Positions 1 through 14,510 are shown, counted from the first letter of the stretch. The stretch is 64,000 bases of DNA from Phorcus lineatus (GCA_921293015.1 OV121094.1:33168054-33232053), one strand, 5' to 3'. The notes: a model not told the origin generated them from the sequence alone. Numbers and translations are program-made.

Positions 1-2626
1 TTAACATGGGAGTCCATGGGGATATGATGACCTTTTCGGAGAAATCCTAAATTTTAATTAGTTCCTGTATTAAACTTTTTTTAATATGAAAACATGTTAG
101 AGTTAATATAATCTTCTTCCAGAAAAAAAGTAAAAAACATATATGGTAGTGTGGGTTTTAGCCGCTACAGCACATCATGTATTCAAACATTTCAATTAAA
201 TTATCAACATTCAAACATGGAACTTGCAAAATAAAAGTTACAATTAAAATTGCTGAGTCAGCAATATTGTGAATAATTTCAAAATGAAAATACTATGTTT
301 CTTTATTTTGACGAATATTTTGTCTGAAATCATCAAAATTGAGAAATTACCGCTTCAATTTGGTTTATTATATAAGAAAATTATGATTTAAAGGTATTTG
401 AATTGTGTAGCTCTGACTGAGGAGCGAACATCCTTAATTCAAATGTCTTTCTTTACTGTGGCGGATCGTCAGATCACGAGATTTTATTATTATGCATATT
501 CTATTGCATTGTGTTTTATCAGAATTTGCAATTTTGAAGCTTTACAGAACTATACATAGTGACGTTTGAATAAAGGGCAGACATTAGAGTTTGACCAGTT
601 GGCTTGAAATAATTGAAAGAACGTTACATGACAATTACTGATATTCACATTTCTCAGTATAAAATAACATGTTCTTGGACATCTAAACACCATCATTTTC
701 AAAATACGAATATCAAAAAAAAAAGAAGCAAATAGTTTTTCAAGTAAAAGTTTTGTTTCTACATTATGCTATCAAACCTAAAGCAGTAAAACGCGACGAT
801 AAGTGAAATGTTTCAGCTGAATTGGAAAATGCATACTGATATTCAAGAGAAGGGATTTACATTCTACAATTTATATCCTATAGGACTCTCCCGGATATTT
901 TACACCATATCTCATATAAGCATATATCTTATTCCGTGTCACTGAAGGGTGTAACAGTCTCTTGTGGATGGCAATGCTGTACCCGAGCCATTGTGAGATT
1001 CAAGTGGCGCCCTCTGTGCCCTACCCAGGTTTAACAAGGGCCAAGACACAAAGGGAAATAATCAGCGCGCTAGATTTCTGTATTAGCCCATTAAAAAAAA
1101 CCAACGAGTGCTCTTAACAAGTGTTTGTAAATTCCATCTTCACAATTATCCAAACTACTTCACAGAAACGGAATTCCAGTATCCTTGACAACGAGGCGAA
1201 AACAATGATCTTTCTTTACCATTTGGACTACGTTACCTGAACCACTTTTATTCTGATGAATATACTAATTTACTAAAAATTCATTTTAAGCTCAAACAAA
1301 CCATCAATGTTATTCACAAAGCGTAAACTATTTAAAATACGTGAGAAGGACTTCCATTATGTGATACGACGATATTAATATATGGACCACCGAGAAGTTG
1401 TAAATGTAAGCAATTTGATCCCCGCAAATAATGTTATGACACAATGTAAATAATTACTGATTTATAACTTACTTCACATGCCTACCAATTATACACTGAA
1501 TTGATATGTTAACACTTCACATACTCTCTGGTACTTGTTAGAAAACGGTCGCTGCTGTAAGTGACCGCTGTTTAGATAACAGGCCCTCAACAACAGGGAG
1601 CTTAAGGGACTTGACGGTTGGGTTGGGTTGGGCCAGCCTCAACACTTTTCATGACAAACCCAACTTGATTAAATTATATTCAGTGTCTATCCGTTAAGGC
1701 CATATAACAATTTAGTCATGAAGACCAACCAAAAGAAAAATTATAATTTGCCACCTCACCCACTTCCCCCACCCACCCACCTGTCTCTGAAATTGTTGAA
1801 AAACATGGTTAGTCATATGTCATATGGCTCTGAAAAATAATCGTTATTTAACTTGCATAGAGGCTGGTATGGACGTCAAAATTTAACCGAGAAGATACAT
1901 ACGATTGTTTTAATTATTTACAATTTGCATCAAGGAAGTCTCTTAGATACGATTATTTTATCTATATACATGGTATAAATCAGCAAATATCCCCATTTTA
2001 ATTTCTTTTTCTAAAAACTACTGTCCCTTACATACTACCTTTGTAGAAGATGACACGTTCAATGCCTTCAGTTTTTCTACGATTTACTTCACTTGCTGAG
2101 ATAATAAATGTGTTGATTAAGACTGATTTATTTATTCATATATTTTGTTTTTAGCATTGCACACAATTTCTTCAAAAAATTATCCTTCTTTCTCGGTGAT
2201 GATGTCGTGTGAAGGGAACATATTGTGTTGACGTATGACAGACAGTGTCATCACATTTATAATGATAATGAAATTGAGTTTATTTTCTGTACATAGATTT
2301 CCGTTCTTTGGTAAAAGTTGGTGCCTTGTTGAAACAACTTTGCTGGAGAAATGCTGGTGAAAACTCGTAAGTTGTCTCCCTTTGTAGAGAAGGCGTTTAA
2401 CGTGGCGCTAAAATAGCATTGCGTCACTTCAAATGACATTTGTCAGCTTGAAACCATCATAAAATCGGTAGTTTAAAATTCAAATTGACATAGAAATCGT
2501 CTTCGACGAGAAAATGCCTTACCCGTGTACCGTACCCATAAAACAACACTTGGTAAACATGTTGATCTTCTGAGGACGGTAAAAAAAACAATGAGGTAAT
2601 CAGTCAGTGTAATGAAATTTATGAAT
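1..2626. other. Gene-free AT-rich sequence
   Basis: Only short A/T runs and a small GGGTTG run near 1617-1632; no coding signature, RNA gene or repeat recognised on either strand. Confidence 0.5.
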
Positions 2627-2637
2627 TTAAATTTAGT

Positions 2638-2909
2638 GAGGTGAGGTGAGTTGGTGGTTAACGCCGCAAGATTATTTCACTTATATCGCGGCAATTAGTA
2701 TTATTGCAGGGAGAAAGCCCGCAACACTATTGTGGCTATGCATTGCGGTGAAACCTGCGAGCGTCGGCTGGAACTAGCGAACCATGGGTGGTACTGCACC
2801 GAATTTCAGTGAAGCATTGCACCCAAACGTGACTGCGTGTGGAACAGTTCTCTACTGCAGACAAAGTTACCGAGCACCTGGCGGGATTCGAACCACGGAC
2901 CTCCTGAAC
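2638..2909 (-). mobile_element. SINE copy with 11-bp target-site duplication
   Basis: Same family as 15769-16044 (TTTAACGCCGC-like, AGAAAGCCCGCAACAC, GGGATTCGAACCACGGACC). Flanked by TTAAATTTAGT at 2627-2637 and 2910-2920. It has GAGGTGAGGTGAG at its tail end and is truncated in the tRNA-like head. Confidence 0.88.
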
Positions 2910-4073
2910 TTAAATTTAGTAATGTTACACTTATTTCTGTCGTTTTGTTTGATAAATATATACATGTGATGAAATTACTATGATTGCGGTATTTCATCTC
3001 AAATCATGTATAAGATCATGGGTTGATATCTAGATCTTTGGCTGAGACATGATGTGATATGAAAACATCCATATAATACTATCTTCATTATTCTGTGCCT
3101 CTTGTGAATTATCAGGCGTAAACGCATAGACATGTATACAATGAATCGTGTTATCCCTTTGTTTATTGAATTAATCTTATGATACATAACTTTGTCCATT
3201 TAGAATAATTTACATAACATGAAATGGCGCCTGATTCGGTTATATATGCGATTGTATCGTAATTGTCCGATGGCTCCTAGCGGTCATATATTCAAAAACA
3301 AAAGTATCGTTTATTTAATAGTCCCCGACGTTTTTGACTACGCTCCCGTTTACTAGAACTAATCATGGGTACTCAACTCTATGAGGTCCTGTGCTTCCTG
3401 TAACAATTGTTGGTCTTTCAGAATTGAGAAAGGCACATTGTAACTCTACCCGTCCTTTCGCAGTAGCTAACCCAGGGGGGATTGAAAGGAGGGATTCCAA
3501 ATGGGTTGGGAGGGTGGTCACGATCTAGGGACCTGCAACCAACCCCCCTTTAAACCAACCCCCCAACTTTAGATCCGCCTTGCTCGGTATATGGGCATGG
3601 TCATTTGAGAACCTCCTGGACTGTCCACCCCATTATCGCTGACCACATACTGCCAAGGACAATAGCCCATGGCTGAAGACGCTCCAGAGAAAAACATCTT
3701 GAGAATAGCGGTTAATAATCTTCAAATAATACTGTTTGTTCAGTGGGAGGGATAAGCAGCCTATTGTTGCATGTTTACGAGCTCTCCAGCCATAAATCTG
3801 ACCCAGAATGACCCAGATTATTTGTAAAAGGAGTATTTTGTTGACATAATTATATAAAATTACCATTTTACAAAAGGGTTTCTTCATGGAGAGAAAATGA
3901 CAGGCGTTATGGAAAAGCCAAACTTCAGTTGAAAATTGTAGAGAAAGCTCTTGATGTAGTTTGATGTATCATATTGTTATGTTGGGAAAGATATTTTAAA
4001 TGATTGTTTTTAGACAAGCGAGAACAGTTATCTCTTAATCGATTATTTGATATACTTGACAAACTACATAGAG

Positions 4074-4228
4074 GATATTTGACATTTCTAGTCGAAAACC
4101 ATGGATATCTCATCGAGTGAAGTAGAAATTTATATTTTCACGAGTGGCGTAGCCACGAGTGTAAATATATGATTTTCTACTTCACTCGATGAGATATTCA
4201 TGGTATTCGACGAGAAATGTCAAATGTG
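4074..4228. repeat. Fold-back palindrome (arms about 70 bp)
   Basis: 4081-4148 and 4152-4221 are imperfect inverted copies with only about 3 bases between them; for example CTCATCGAGTGAAGTAGAAA against TTTCTACTTCACTCGATGAG, and ACGAGTGGC against GCCACGAGT. Two CRE palindromes follow at 4316 and 4337. Confidence 0.85.
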
Positions 4229-6933
4229 CTATTTATTATGTTTCCCAAAACCCCGTAAATGACCCTAACTATATGAATTGAGAAGCTCAAACGCTTCGCT
4301 AGCGCGGCTGTTGCATGACGTCATTCAATTGTTTCATGACGTCACATACGACGTCATATGATTGTTGCATCATTTTACAGAGTAGAATACCATTTTTATT
4401 TCACTCAGTGAAAATACGGGTTTATTTTCACCGATAAATAGCATATTTCACCATTCGAAATATTATAAATCAAGCCCTCCAAGATTAAATAAAACAAACC
4501 TTTATTATACACATATACCTCATCTAAAATTGCACTTCGTTTCGCATTGTGACATCACTGTCTGAGATGAAAAAAAGTATGCAATCTTTGAACATATAAA
4601 ACTTTCATTCCTTAAATTCTCTGTTACATGACTTTCTATATAAACACAGTAAATTTCATGTATGCACTTAACGTTATCGTCCAGGATCGAATGAGCTAGA
4701 ATTCAACATGGCAACCATGACGTGTTGAAAAGGTAAAACAAAATGTTTTATTCTCAGGAATACAGCTGCATTAGTCTGGTTAAATGGGAACGGGTAATTA
4801 TAACTTCTCCGATAGGGAACATTGAGTAACATATTCGAATTGATTATTCATATACTAAAATGCATTTACTGTAATTATCTCAGTCTAATGTCGTTACACT
4901 CAGCAGGTATTTGCGTTTCCGTCTGCCCAAATGTTACCCTTGATTGTTGACGTCGTATCAACTTCATGTATAATTATATACTAAAAAGTGATCATATCTC
5001 ATGTCAAACATATTTATAGAAATTAACAAACAAATGTAGACTAGAAGCTAACAGAAGGCTCCTTTTATGAATTCAAGCACAGTTAGGAGATAGATATCGC
5101 ATAAAGGCACTCAGTAGTGGCATTATATATTTGTGTTCGTTCCATTTCCCATTGAGGAATCATTCCAAAGAAAATGAAAAACTTCATAATTATACTAGAT
5201 AAAATTACAAGTATGTGCTTTTTGAATAAAGATTTACATATTACGACTTGATCATATTCAACAAAGGAAATTGAAAGATTCGAATGATGGTAGTTCAGTT
5301 TAAATACTATCTAATATAAGCTTTTATAAAGGAAGTTGATTGTGTTTGTTATCGAATTCGAAACATTGATAAATGTAGAAAGTATAGATACTGTTAAGAA
5401 ATAAATTGGACAGATGAAATGCTTATTACAGTGATAAGTGATTCAAGAGAAAACACTTTCACTTACATCTCTTCCACTTAAAATGTAATATTTTATCAGC
5501 TGAATTTAAGCTCAATCACTATGTTCATATTTCGATCGTGGATTCAAACTGAAATTTGAAGGGTTATGTTAAAGATAATTTCTACTTTGAATGGAAATGC
5601 TATGATATCTATGACAGCAATATCAGTAAAAAAGCCTACAAACAAAATCAGAAACTTATAGCCCCAAGAATTACAACAATTACACTTTTTAAACAGTTAA
5701 AACATGTTTAAGTTTAAATAAATTTAAGATTTTATTTTAAAAAATACTGCTACTTCAGTGATACATTTCTTAATGTGTTATTTCCTTTTCTTGCATTGCA
5801 TATGGTATATTTTAGTCACACACTGTGCCTAGATCTACAAAAGATATTATGGTTATTCTTATCATTCTGATATATACATGTATAGAAAAAAGTGTATCAT
5901 TGCATCAACGTTATCCATATTAGTTATACGTGTCGGAAATTTCGAAACGTTTGCATTCTTGTCACAACAAAGATCCATTTAGCCGATTCAAATCATCACG
6001 TGTTTGAAATGTCTCCTGATTTCAAGCAATATCCTGTCTGTATAACACTGTAAACACTAAGTTTCTTTGTCGCGAGTTGAATTTTATGATTGAACAAAAA
6101 GGGTAAATGTTCTCCCACCTCTAGCTGTCTGTTGCAAATGGATAAAATAAATGCATCCTCACAAACGGCTCATTGTGCTGGACTACACATGTACAGCTCT
6201 TCACAATATCATTATGAAGCGCAGACTGTTATATGTTTAAACATAACGATTTCATTTCCATTATAGAGACACAGCTATAAGTGTTCCAGCACATTTTCCC
6301 ACGCCTTCCGGACAAGGTGCGATTTGTCGAGAAGCGTACAAAGCAGAAATGTATTTTCATGAAGACATTAAGTTAATGTCTCTTTATCATGAAGTACGGT
6401 AGCCACAGTGACATAACGGCTGTGTCAACAGATTGCCTTATTCAATCCATCGTGTCAGTTATGTCAAACTTGAAATGATCGTTTATTATAAAGCTGTGGA
6501 TTCCTTCAAATGAAATAACAGTTTTTATCTTAGTATTTCTATGAATTGTTACCTACGCAAAATGTCATTTGCCATTAAATTGCAAAACTGCTTTGCCATG
6601 GACCATGAAACAATTAAACTATAAGAATGCATGCCTTCTTATGAAATTTGATTATAATATGAAAAATGACATTGTGTATTGAAATGTTGAATTTGTGTTG
6701 AATTAACATTCATATGAATCATCGGCTCTCTGTGCTTTGAATTATGAATTTATCAAAGTCTGTTTTACACAGAATGCAATCAATCAAAAGTTATGGAATA
6801 TGGATAAGTATATCCCCTTCCCTATACCAAAGAACAACAGGACTAATCGCAATGTCTTGAAATTTCTCAAATCATGACCTGGCTCGATAAGTTGGTTACC
6901 TTAGTCGTAGTTTTTGCCATGTGCAATAACTTA
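4229..6933. other. Gene-free AT-rich sequence
   Basis: Two TGACGTCA palindromes at 4316 and 4337 close to the fold-back; otherwise nothing recognisable. Confidence 0.5.
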
Positions 6934-7245
6934 CATAGAGGATATCAAACGACCTTCCGTTTGATACTATTTCTTATTGTTTCTGTTATTGAGTTGATGA
7001 GTTCATATAAAACGAGCGAAAGCGAGTTTAATACCAGATCATTAACTAGTTTGATACAAATAGTCAAGTGTTATGCATTACTCGCCCTCATAAATCTTAC
7101 AAGATTGCCGATCGTTATCCGAAACTAAAAACGTGGACAAGGCTGCAATTGTGACGTCACTACTACACACTATTGTGACGTCATACACTCAGCGGTATTA
7201 CACTAGTTTGATACCTCAATATAATACCGCGAGTAATAGTGTTCT
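6934..7245. repeat. CRE-bearing dispersed repeat, copy 1
   Basis: CATAGAGGATATCAAACGAC, a small hairpin (ATCAAACGACCTTCCGTTTGAT), ACGAGCGAAAGCGAGTTTAA, two TGACGTCA palindromes (7152, 7176), and TTACACTAGTTTGATACCTC at the right edge. The edges GAGG(A)TATCAAAC and GTTTGATACCTC are inverted, hinting at a MITE or fold-back element. Confidence 0.65.
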
Positions 7246-7326
7246 TTAGTCACCAGGTAGCATAGCTATCGTATGTCGTTACAGATTCTCGTTAGTGTAT
7301 TCACTCATATGCATACTGCTTACATT

Positions 7327-7348
7327 ATGATGATGATGATGATGATGG
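7327..7348. repeat. (ATG)n microsatellite
   Basis: Seven uninterrupted trinucleotide units. Confidence 0.9.
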
Positions 7349-7640
7349 ATATTTCTTGTGCGCCAGTGTGCATACTCTAAAACTATGTACAATTAGAAGA
7401 GAGAATTTCAGTTGAAAGCTTTTTTGAAGAGGTGTGTTTTCAGAGCTGTCTTGAAAGCATCCAAAGATGGTGAAAGTTTGATGTTGAGTGGCAAAGCATT
7501 CCATATCATTCCATAGGACAGGGAATTATTGAAATGTTTTGAACTCTGAATGTTGTGAAAACTGTGAGAATATCAAAAAGTTATTAGTCTGGTGTGAATG
7601 AGCGTTGATATGAACTGATATTCTACTGTTCAAAAGTGTT
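7349..7640. repeat. Probable dispersed repeat beside a GAT microsatellite
   Basis: Contains TTTTTTGAAGAGGTGTGTTT, TCAGAGCTGTCTTGAAAGCA and GGCAAAGCATTCCATATCAT, which resembles a widespread invertebrate interspersed repeat ('aagaggtgtgttttcag' type) that I recall. Its right edge is vague. Confidence 0.4.
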
Positions 7641-9637
7641 TTGATGAGAACCGTGGATAGTATTAATCTCTAATTAAAGTGGTTTAATTTAAACTATTAT
7701 CAAATGTGCTAAGTGTTGAATGTTGAATGATGCAAAATGTACTAAGAAATAAACTTTATGTTACTAATGCCCATTTAGAAGACTAGTTATTCAACAGTCC
7801 TTTATACTTGAAGTGATTAAATGTGAACATTTTGAACTATGCTACTGTTGTCCTTTAATAAACTACGGTAAGTCCTTTATATAACATGTGAGCTTGTAAA
7901 AAGCGTCAATATGGTTAACAACAACATGGATAGTTTTGCTGTAAATGAAAATATGTTTGATGTAAATTAATCAATCAACTTTAATAAAGCATATGCTGAG
8001 GAGCTTTTAAAATGCCTCATATATGTCTCAATAAAAAAGTAGCAATTTAAAGGTTCCGTAACACATGTGAACTGATCATAGAGGCATATGATACCTTTCA
8101 TTTGAGTGGACGATAACTGAGCTTATAACAAATCTTTTAATTCATAACGATATGGATAAAATTATCAAGGTTAAAAATCATATTCTGCTAAAAAGATAAA
8201 GAATTGATCTAAAACAAGGTGAATATATAGACATAGAAACATGTCATTATTCTTGCTGGTTTAAGGTACAAATATCATTAACTGTTCATAGATTTTCATC
8301 TATTAATATTTTGCAACATAAAGATAACTTGAAAATGAATTACTAATGTCATACTGAAATGTCAAGTTTATCATTTTTCAACAACATTAAAACGAATATA
8401 ATAAGCATAATTCACATTCCTGATTGTTTTTTTAATTCAAAGTAGACGATTTTCTTTTTCAATTAGACATGAACTTCGAATACTCTATGCTTTATGGCAG
8501 GCCTTTTATATGAAAGACCTGGTTTCTTATTGCATTAATCTGCAAATAAAGTTATAAATCATACATCTAATAAAGATGATAAACTGGAAATGCCTTACAT
8601 CAAGGACTCGAAGTGCCAACAAAGTCATAAACCTTATTTGATTAAATTTTCACTTTCGATATTTCCAAAAAAAATCTATCCTTGCGTATAACGATCAAGA
8701 AGGCAACAAGATTTACACAGTTTTACAACACTGCTTTACATTTTTAACATTTGTTTGATGAATGTGGTGATTCGACAACTTGACACCTGTTTACGAGGAA
8801 ATCATTGAAAAGGACACCCTCTGACACAACGTAAAGGAACTGTGTATTTACATGATTAACTTCAAAAGACTGATAGCGATGATAAGAAGCAATACAGAGG
8901 GGAAGATAAAGCCAGTGTGTTTATTTAGCTCACGACCATCTTAACCTGTCCGACCATGCCTTGGCAATCAAAGAAATTCTTTCCACCCAGCTGAGCAGAA
9001 TTTCAGATATTTCCCCCGACAGAAATCAAGGTTGATCTGTGACAGTGAGTGAGGTAGGGGATTATATACGATCCCATAATAACAGGCCTAGGGTTCCAAG
9101 CGTGTGAAGGGATATATTGAGGGGCTGAAGCCAACCCCCTACTGACAGGAAGATATAACTTTGGTTTACGATTTTCAGTTGCGCAGCACGCTGCATGTTG
9201 GATATGAACGTTAACCAATGGGCTTTTGATTCTTAGTTAATCCACTTTATTAGAACCGTATGTTTGAGTAGAATATTGTGTTGAAGTTTAAGTTTGCCAG
9301 TCTTTTTCTCGTCTTGTGACTGCCACCCAATATCACCCCTATATGCTCCGCCCCAACCCCAACCCAAACCTCTGTTTTCACTCCCACATTTTCATGAAAT
9401 GATACAAGTAAATGTAAACATATCCAACGTCTAACTTGGGCAAAAGCTTCATCACTTTCATTTTTCACTTGATAAAAAAGTTTTTTGTCAGTCGAGGACA
9501 CGTTCTCATACAAATTGTTGAAAACAATATCGTATTACAAAGTTTTTGTGAACAAAGCGTTTTTATTATACTTCAAGGTATGTTTTCAACCTGAGCAGAT
9601 GCATGTCAAGTAAAATGATATATCAATGTATTTTAAT
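7641..9637. other. Gene-free AT-rich sequence
   Basis: No coding or repeat signature recognised. Confidence 0.45.
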
Positions 9638-9940
9638 GTACGTACATGTCTTTCAACTTCCAATATGAATAATCATGGAGAGATGATATGTCCTTGTCGA
9701 CGCAAATGTGTAAAATAACATGTAAGATATATAATACTAAGCTACCAATTCTCACGCTATGAAGTTTCCTATACTGCAATTAATCAGTGTACATCTCTTT
9801 TAACTTCCAATATGAATAATCATGGAGAGATGATATATCCTTGTCGACACAGTTGTGTAATATAACGTGTAAGATATATAATGCTTACCTACCAATTCGC
9901 ACGCTATGAAGTTTCCTATTCTGCAATTAATCAATGTACA
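9638..9940. repeat. 147-bp tandem duplication
   Basis: CTTCCAATATGAATAATCAT at 9658 recurs 147 bases later, through CTATGAAGTTTCCTATACTG; the two copies are highly similar. Confidence 0.92.
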
Positions 9941-10164
9941 CTTACAGGTAAATCGTTTACTAGACACACAGCTAACAAAGAACGCAAATACTGTTGCCAA
10001 CAAATTCTAAAAGAATGTTTAAAAAACATAATTTGTTAAAGTTTGAAAGACGTTCTCAAGTGTTTATGTTTGTGCTTGTACAGGTCTAAATGTTGGAACT
10101 CCCTGTAAATCAACTGAGTCTTACGCAAAGTGGGTCTAATAAAGCTTTCTCTTGTGAGATGAGG

Positions 10165-10341
10165 AGATGTGATTTGGGTTCAACACCCTTTTGAAGAGTA
10201 TTCATATCACAGCTATTATTGCAGGGAGAAAGCCTGCAACAACATTTTGGCTGTGCAATGCGGTGAAAATTGCGAGCATTGGCTGCAACTAGCACACCAT
10301 AGGTGGTACTGCGATGAAATTCAGTGTAGAGTTGCACTTTT
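10165..10341 (-). mobile_element. Degraded partial SINE
   Basis: Shares TATTATTGCAGGGAGAAAGC, GCAATGCGGTGAAAATTGCG and ATAGGTGGTACTGCG with the SINE family, but the tRNA-like head is absent and divergence is higher. Confidence 0.75.
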
Positions 10342-11512
10342 CTTTTGTAAATTTTTTATATAACTTTGAGAGAGGGTTTTACATTTTTTTTCAAATTCAC
10401 AAATCCATAGGCACAACTTTGAATTGTTATTTCAAATTTGTGATAATCAATTTCATTTACTTTTAATTTCAATTACGCTGCCATCTATGAAATCTCTTTG
10501 GTTAAAGAAAACACAGTTGAGGTGACGGCAATTCGTTAAAGGCGTCACAGGAAACGTAAACGAGAAGAAAATTTATTGGTACCGAGGCAAAATGATGTGT
10601 GTCAATGTGCACATGCATTACATATTGACTTGATATATTTAACAAATTGGTAACTTGAAATGTAAAGATCTGATTTATTTCTTGAAGTTCGTTTTCCACT
10701 AAAATATACGTATTAAACAATATGATATTATAGATTATCTTTTTTCCACCTTGCAATAAATATGTGCAAATAATATTATTTGAACGCGGTTCATTATACC
10801 AACAAGACTGATGTAGGAATATAATGCTAAACAATAAATCGTAGATTTGTTTTGTATACAGGCGTGTAAATAATGACCCTTGTCAAAATGGTTTATAAAA
10901 CATTTAAGGTAATGATAATGGTGATGACTTTCCCGCCTTAGAACGCAGTTAATTCACATATACGGCCAAAAAATCTTTTCCCGTCATCCCAAAAATCATC
11001 ATGTGTGATAAAATGAGCAAGACCAGCTTTGCTTGTAGCACAGTTCATGAATATTGTTTGACCCTTTGTGGCCTCATAAACAGTGTACAATAAAAAAAAT
11101 CCTTGAGAAATCTGGCGCCATACTACGCGGTCAGTCGTGGTCAAAATCTGTATACAGTAGTGCCGACCGTATGTATATACATGGATGTTGTCTACTGTCA
11201 GCCACTTAATGGTGACTTAACCTAGCGACCTTATGATTAGTGTTAAGACGCTTGGTATAAATGTCTGATATTTATGTGGTTCGAAAGATACAGGTAAATA
11301 TCTGTAATATCAAACATAAAATATAAAATAATAATAATATATAAAATAATAAGTATAAAATTAATAATAAAATAATCATCCATACGACACATTATGAGTC
11401 TAGTGTCTGGTCTATTGATTATCGATTAAAAATCGATGAAACAGTTGACGCTCACTGTAATGAGTGAGTAAATATATACTACATGTTGTAACATGGTTTT
11501 GTTGTATAATAA
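10342..11512. other. Gene-free sequence
   Basis: A 110-codon minus frame (10834-10502) has no recognisable domain or splice context. An ATAATA-rich tract is at 11315-11375. Confidence 0.45.
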
Positions 11513-11825
11513 TATGTCCATTTATATAGCGCTAAACTCCACTATAACGTGCTCATAGCGCATACAAGAGTCATGGATCATTATTATTACCCTGGTCTAA
11601 CCCAAGCTGCCGATTAAGCGCTTAAAGGTCATCGCCAACACAATCTACACCAGGTACCCAATTAGTGCTGCTGGGTGAACAGAAGCACATTTTGAAAAAG
11701 GTCCCTTGCTTAAGGAGACACCACAATTTTCTCAGCTCGTGTCTCAGTGTGGGGCAGGGATTAACCCTTGAACTCTCAGTTAATACAGCAACGATCGAGT
11801 AACCCACCTATCCGGCGAGCCACGC
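11513..11825 (-). repeat. Dispersed tRNA-like repeat ('TTTATATAGCGC' type)
   Basis: Runs from ATTTATATAGCGCTAAACTC through CGTGCTCATAGCGC, GGTACCCAATTAGTGCTGCT and GGGTGAACAGAAGCAC to a degenerate tRNA-like end on the minus strand (TGGCTCGCCGGATAGGTGGG, then AGGGTTAATCCC). This arrangement is familiar from dispersed repeats in molluscs and other invertebrates; I rely on recollection for that. Confidence 0.6.
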
Positions 11826-14373
11826 CAGATGTTGCTGACCACTGATTGCGGTCAACTGAGCTACGCACAGGACCACGTGCCACCACGTGTGGGGTATTCA
11901 CGATTATTATTATTTATTAATTCATCACCCGCAAATTAGCTAAGGCGAATCATCACGATTTAATATCATATTCGCTTGATTCGGCTGCGACTCAATTTTT
12001 TTCTTTCCTTCTTTCTTTAAAAATTCGTGCCGTACTCCAAATTTGCAGTTTTCATTGGAATTTCTTAGATTGTGTGTAGCGGTAGATATGACAAATACAT
12101 CTCAATATGATTTATCTTTTAAGAACGAAAATATTTTCAACTGGCTAACTTAGTCCACGTTTGCTGCTTTGTTTCATGCGGCCGCCTCCTTTCGAATGCC
12201 GTTCACATGGTATGACGTAACAAAGGCCAACCATTTTGATGTCACAATGTTGGCGTCACTATCACAATGGTCTTGGGCTAGTTTAATACTTTTGTTCTTA
12301 GGGTTTTACAATATTTGTCGATGAGCTTTATAAGTGTTTATTTCGTTGTAAAATTAAACAGGTATGTTGTAACATCTCGCTGTTACGAATGCAATTTGGT
12401 ATTATTTGTACGGCGTTTTTAATGTTAACTATGGCGGGAATTCACATCAAGTTATATCTCACCACACCTCATGCAAAAATAGAACAATCGAAAAGACCTT
12501 TCCACACAGAAATAAGTTCGCTCTTTAACTTCTCATAACTAACTGTCATGTTACAATAGCGATTAATAGTTTCGTTTGTAAAATTTCTGGGATTCATTAT
12601 TCAGCACTTGCAAATTTAGATTAAAACCGACGGCATCATCAGTTAATGGCATCACTGAGAACACTGATGAGAACGCTATGACGTCACAATGTTACGACCT
12701 CAGTCTTGAAGATGCCTATCCTAACCGATGAAAAATGATTTTGGATGATAAAAAAAATCTCACCCGCGTGTCATATTAAGAAAATATTTGTCTGTATAAC
12801 TTCACATAATTCACATTTTTATTTTTGCACCGGTGTCGTGTTTTCTGTACCAATAGGCCTGCGGCCTTATAGTATTAGATAAAAGAAGATTTGAAGATTT
12901 GATTCAAGTGTATTCTAAATTGTATTTTTGTGATATACATTTTAACGTTTTATATTTATCTATCAAAAATTGCCTTGTCACATTTGACAGTAATCTGGAT
13001 AAGGTTATGAAAAATGGCAGTAAGTGACGTCAACCTTATCTTCATTATTGGAAACTAGTCCACTCAAAAACACAAAGACGAACAATGGCGTATATATCTA
13101 GGGCATTTCACAGGATTATTCTTGTAATTTTTATTGAAATTTCATACAGTTTTTTTTGGGTATTGTTACACCCCACGCCTCATAAGAAACCCGAGAAACG
13201 TTTATCACCGACTATAAGATTCTCTGGCTTGTGTGAAAAACCTCAGAAAAGCCGTCCCATCAGATATATAGGTAACGCAATGCCTTCTGTTGACAGAAGT
13301 TGGTAAAGGTCTAGCCGTCCAGTAAGCGATTTCATCAGTTTATTTGGAAACAAAAAAGCCATGAATACTTGTTACAGATTTTACTAAGATATGATTCTAA
13401 CTTCCAAAGGGTTGATAAAAAAAATCGCGATGTTGGGAAAAAATATTATCATATTACTTTTTTAATTAAAGTTGAATTGTATTCAGTTTAGAAAACCTCC
13501 ACTTGAATATGCGTGTAGAAAAATGAAAAAAGTACGGTAATTCTATATTATTACTTATTAAGTAACAAATTGTGTTATTGCAACAGAAAAAATCCAAACT
13601 GCTTAAATCATCATGATTTGAGCCACACATCGTGGATATTAATATTCGTACTAAAGCAATTAAGTTAAATAATATAATCTACTATCCCTTTGTTACAACA
13701 AATTCAATCATTGACATACATGATAAATCATAAACATGCCATCCTGCGATGGCCGAAACTAAAATATTTTCTACAGTTTTACCATTTTTTGCAATTTGAA
13801 AATTTATTTCATACTCACCTCTGGTTGGTGTCATTTATAAGTGAAAGTAGATGTGCCGGAAAAACTATAAATAATGAAATTTTAAAGTTTTTTTGGTGAA
13901 GGTGTACAAAAATGTACATGTTTACAGATTTTGAACATAAACATGCTAATCTTTAAGAGTGATGTGGTGAAGCAGGGATTCAGTCACAACCAACGGACGA
14001 TTTCATGAAAGCTGTTCCAAATTTGTTGATGATTATATCTTTTTAATAAAGACTATAATTTCAGCGTATATGTATCAACTATGTTTTGAATCAATACCGC
14101 TTGACAATATATAATGACCATCTGTCTCAAATGGGATGTAGTATAAAGTATTGTAAAGTGATATGAATTGCAATCACAAAACTTAAATTAGACGTGATGA
14201 TTTTCATAAGCCCTTTTTGACACAAAATCGAAATTGAAAGGAATGCCCTAAACGTAATTGTAATTCAAAGAAAATCACAACACGTACTAATTTAAACTTC
14301 CAATTCCAAAAGATCATCTTTTTTAAAATTACAATGAAAATCTGGAAGATATTGCAATGCACTTTGGGTATTA
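11826..14373. other. Gene-free sequence with scattered repeat traces
   Basis: Weak trace of the CRE-bearing repeat at about 12190-12290, CRE palindromes at 12679 and 13025, possible LINE tail at 12845. No gene recognised. Confidence 0.45.
12845..12895 (+). mobile_element. Possible LINE 3' tail
   Basis: GGCCTGCGGCC (12856-12866) followed by TTATAGTATTAGATAAAAGA resembles the tail of the 38.7 kb LINE. No ORF remnant was recognised upstream. Confidence 0.3.
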
Positions 14374-14510
14374 ATCTCATGGCTTCAAACGGATCTTCCC
14401 AATGCATCGTTTACTCAACAACAAGTAAGAATAAAGTATATATCTCATGGCTTCAATCGGATCTTCTCAATGTATCTTTTACTCAACAACAAGTAAGATT
14501 TTCTTCAATA
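14374..14510. repeat. 68-bp tandem duplication
   Basis: ATCTCATGGCTTCAAACGGA at 14374 and ATCTCATGGCTTCAATCGGA at 14442, both continuing to TTTACTCAACAACAAGTAAG. Confidence 0.9.
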
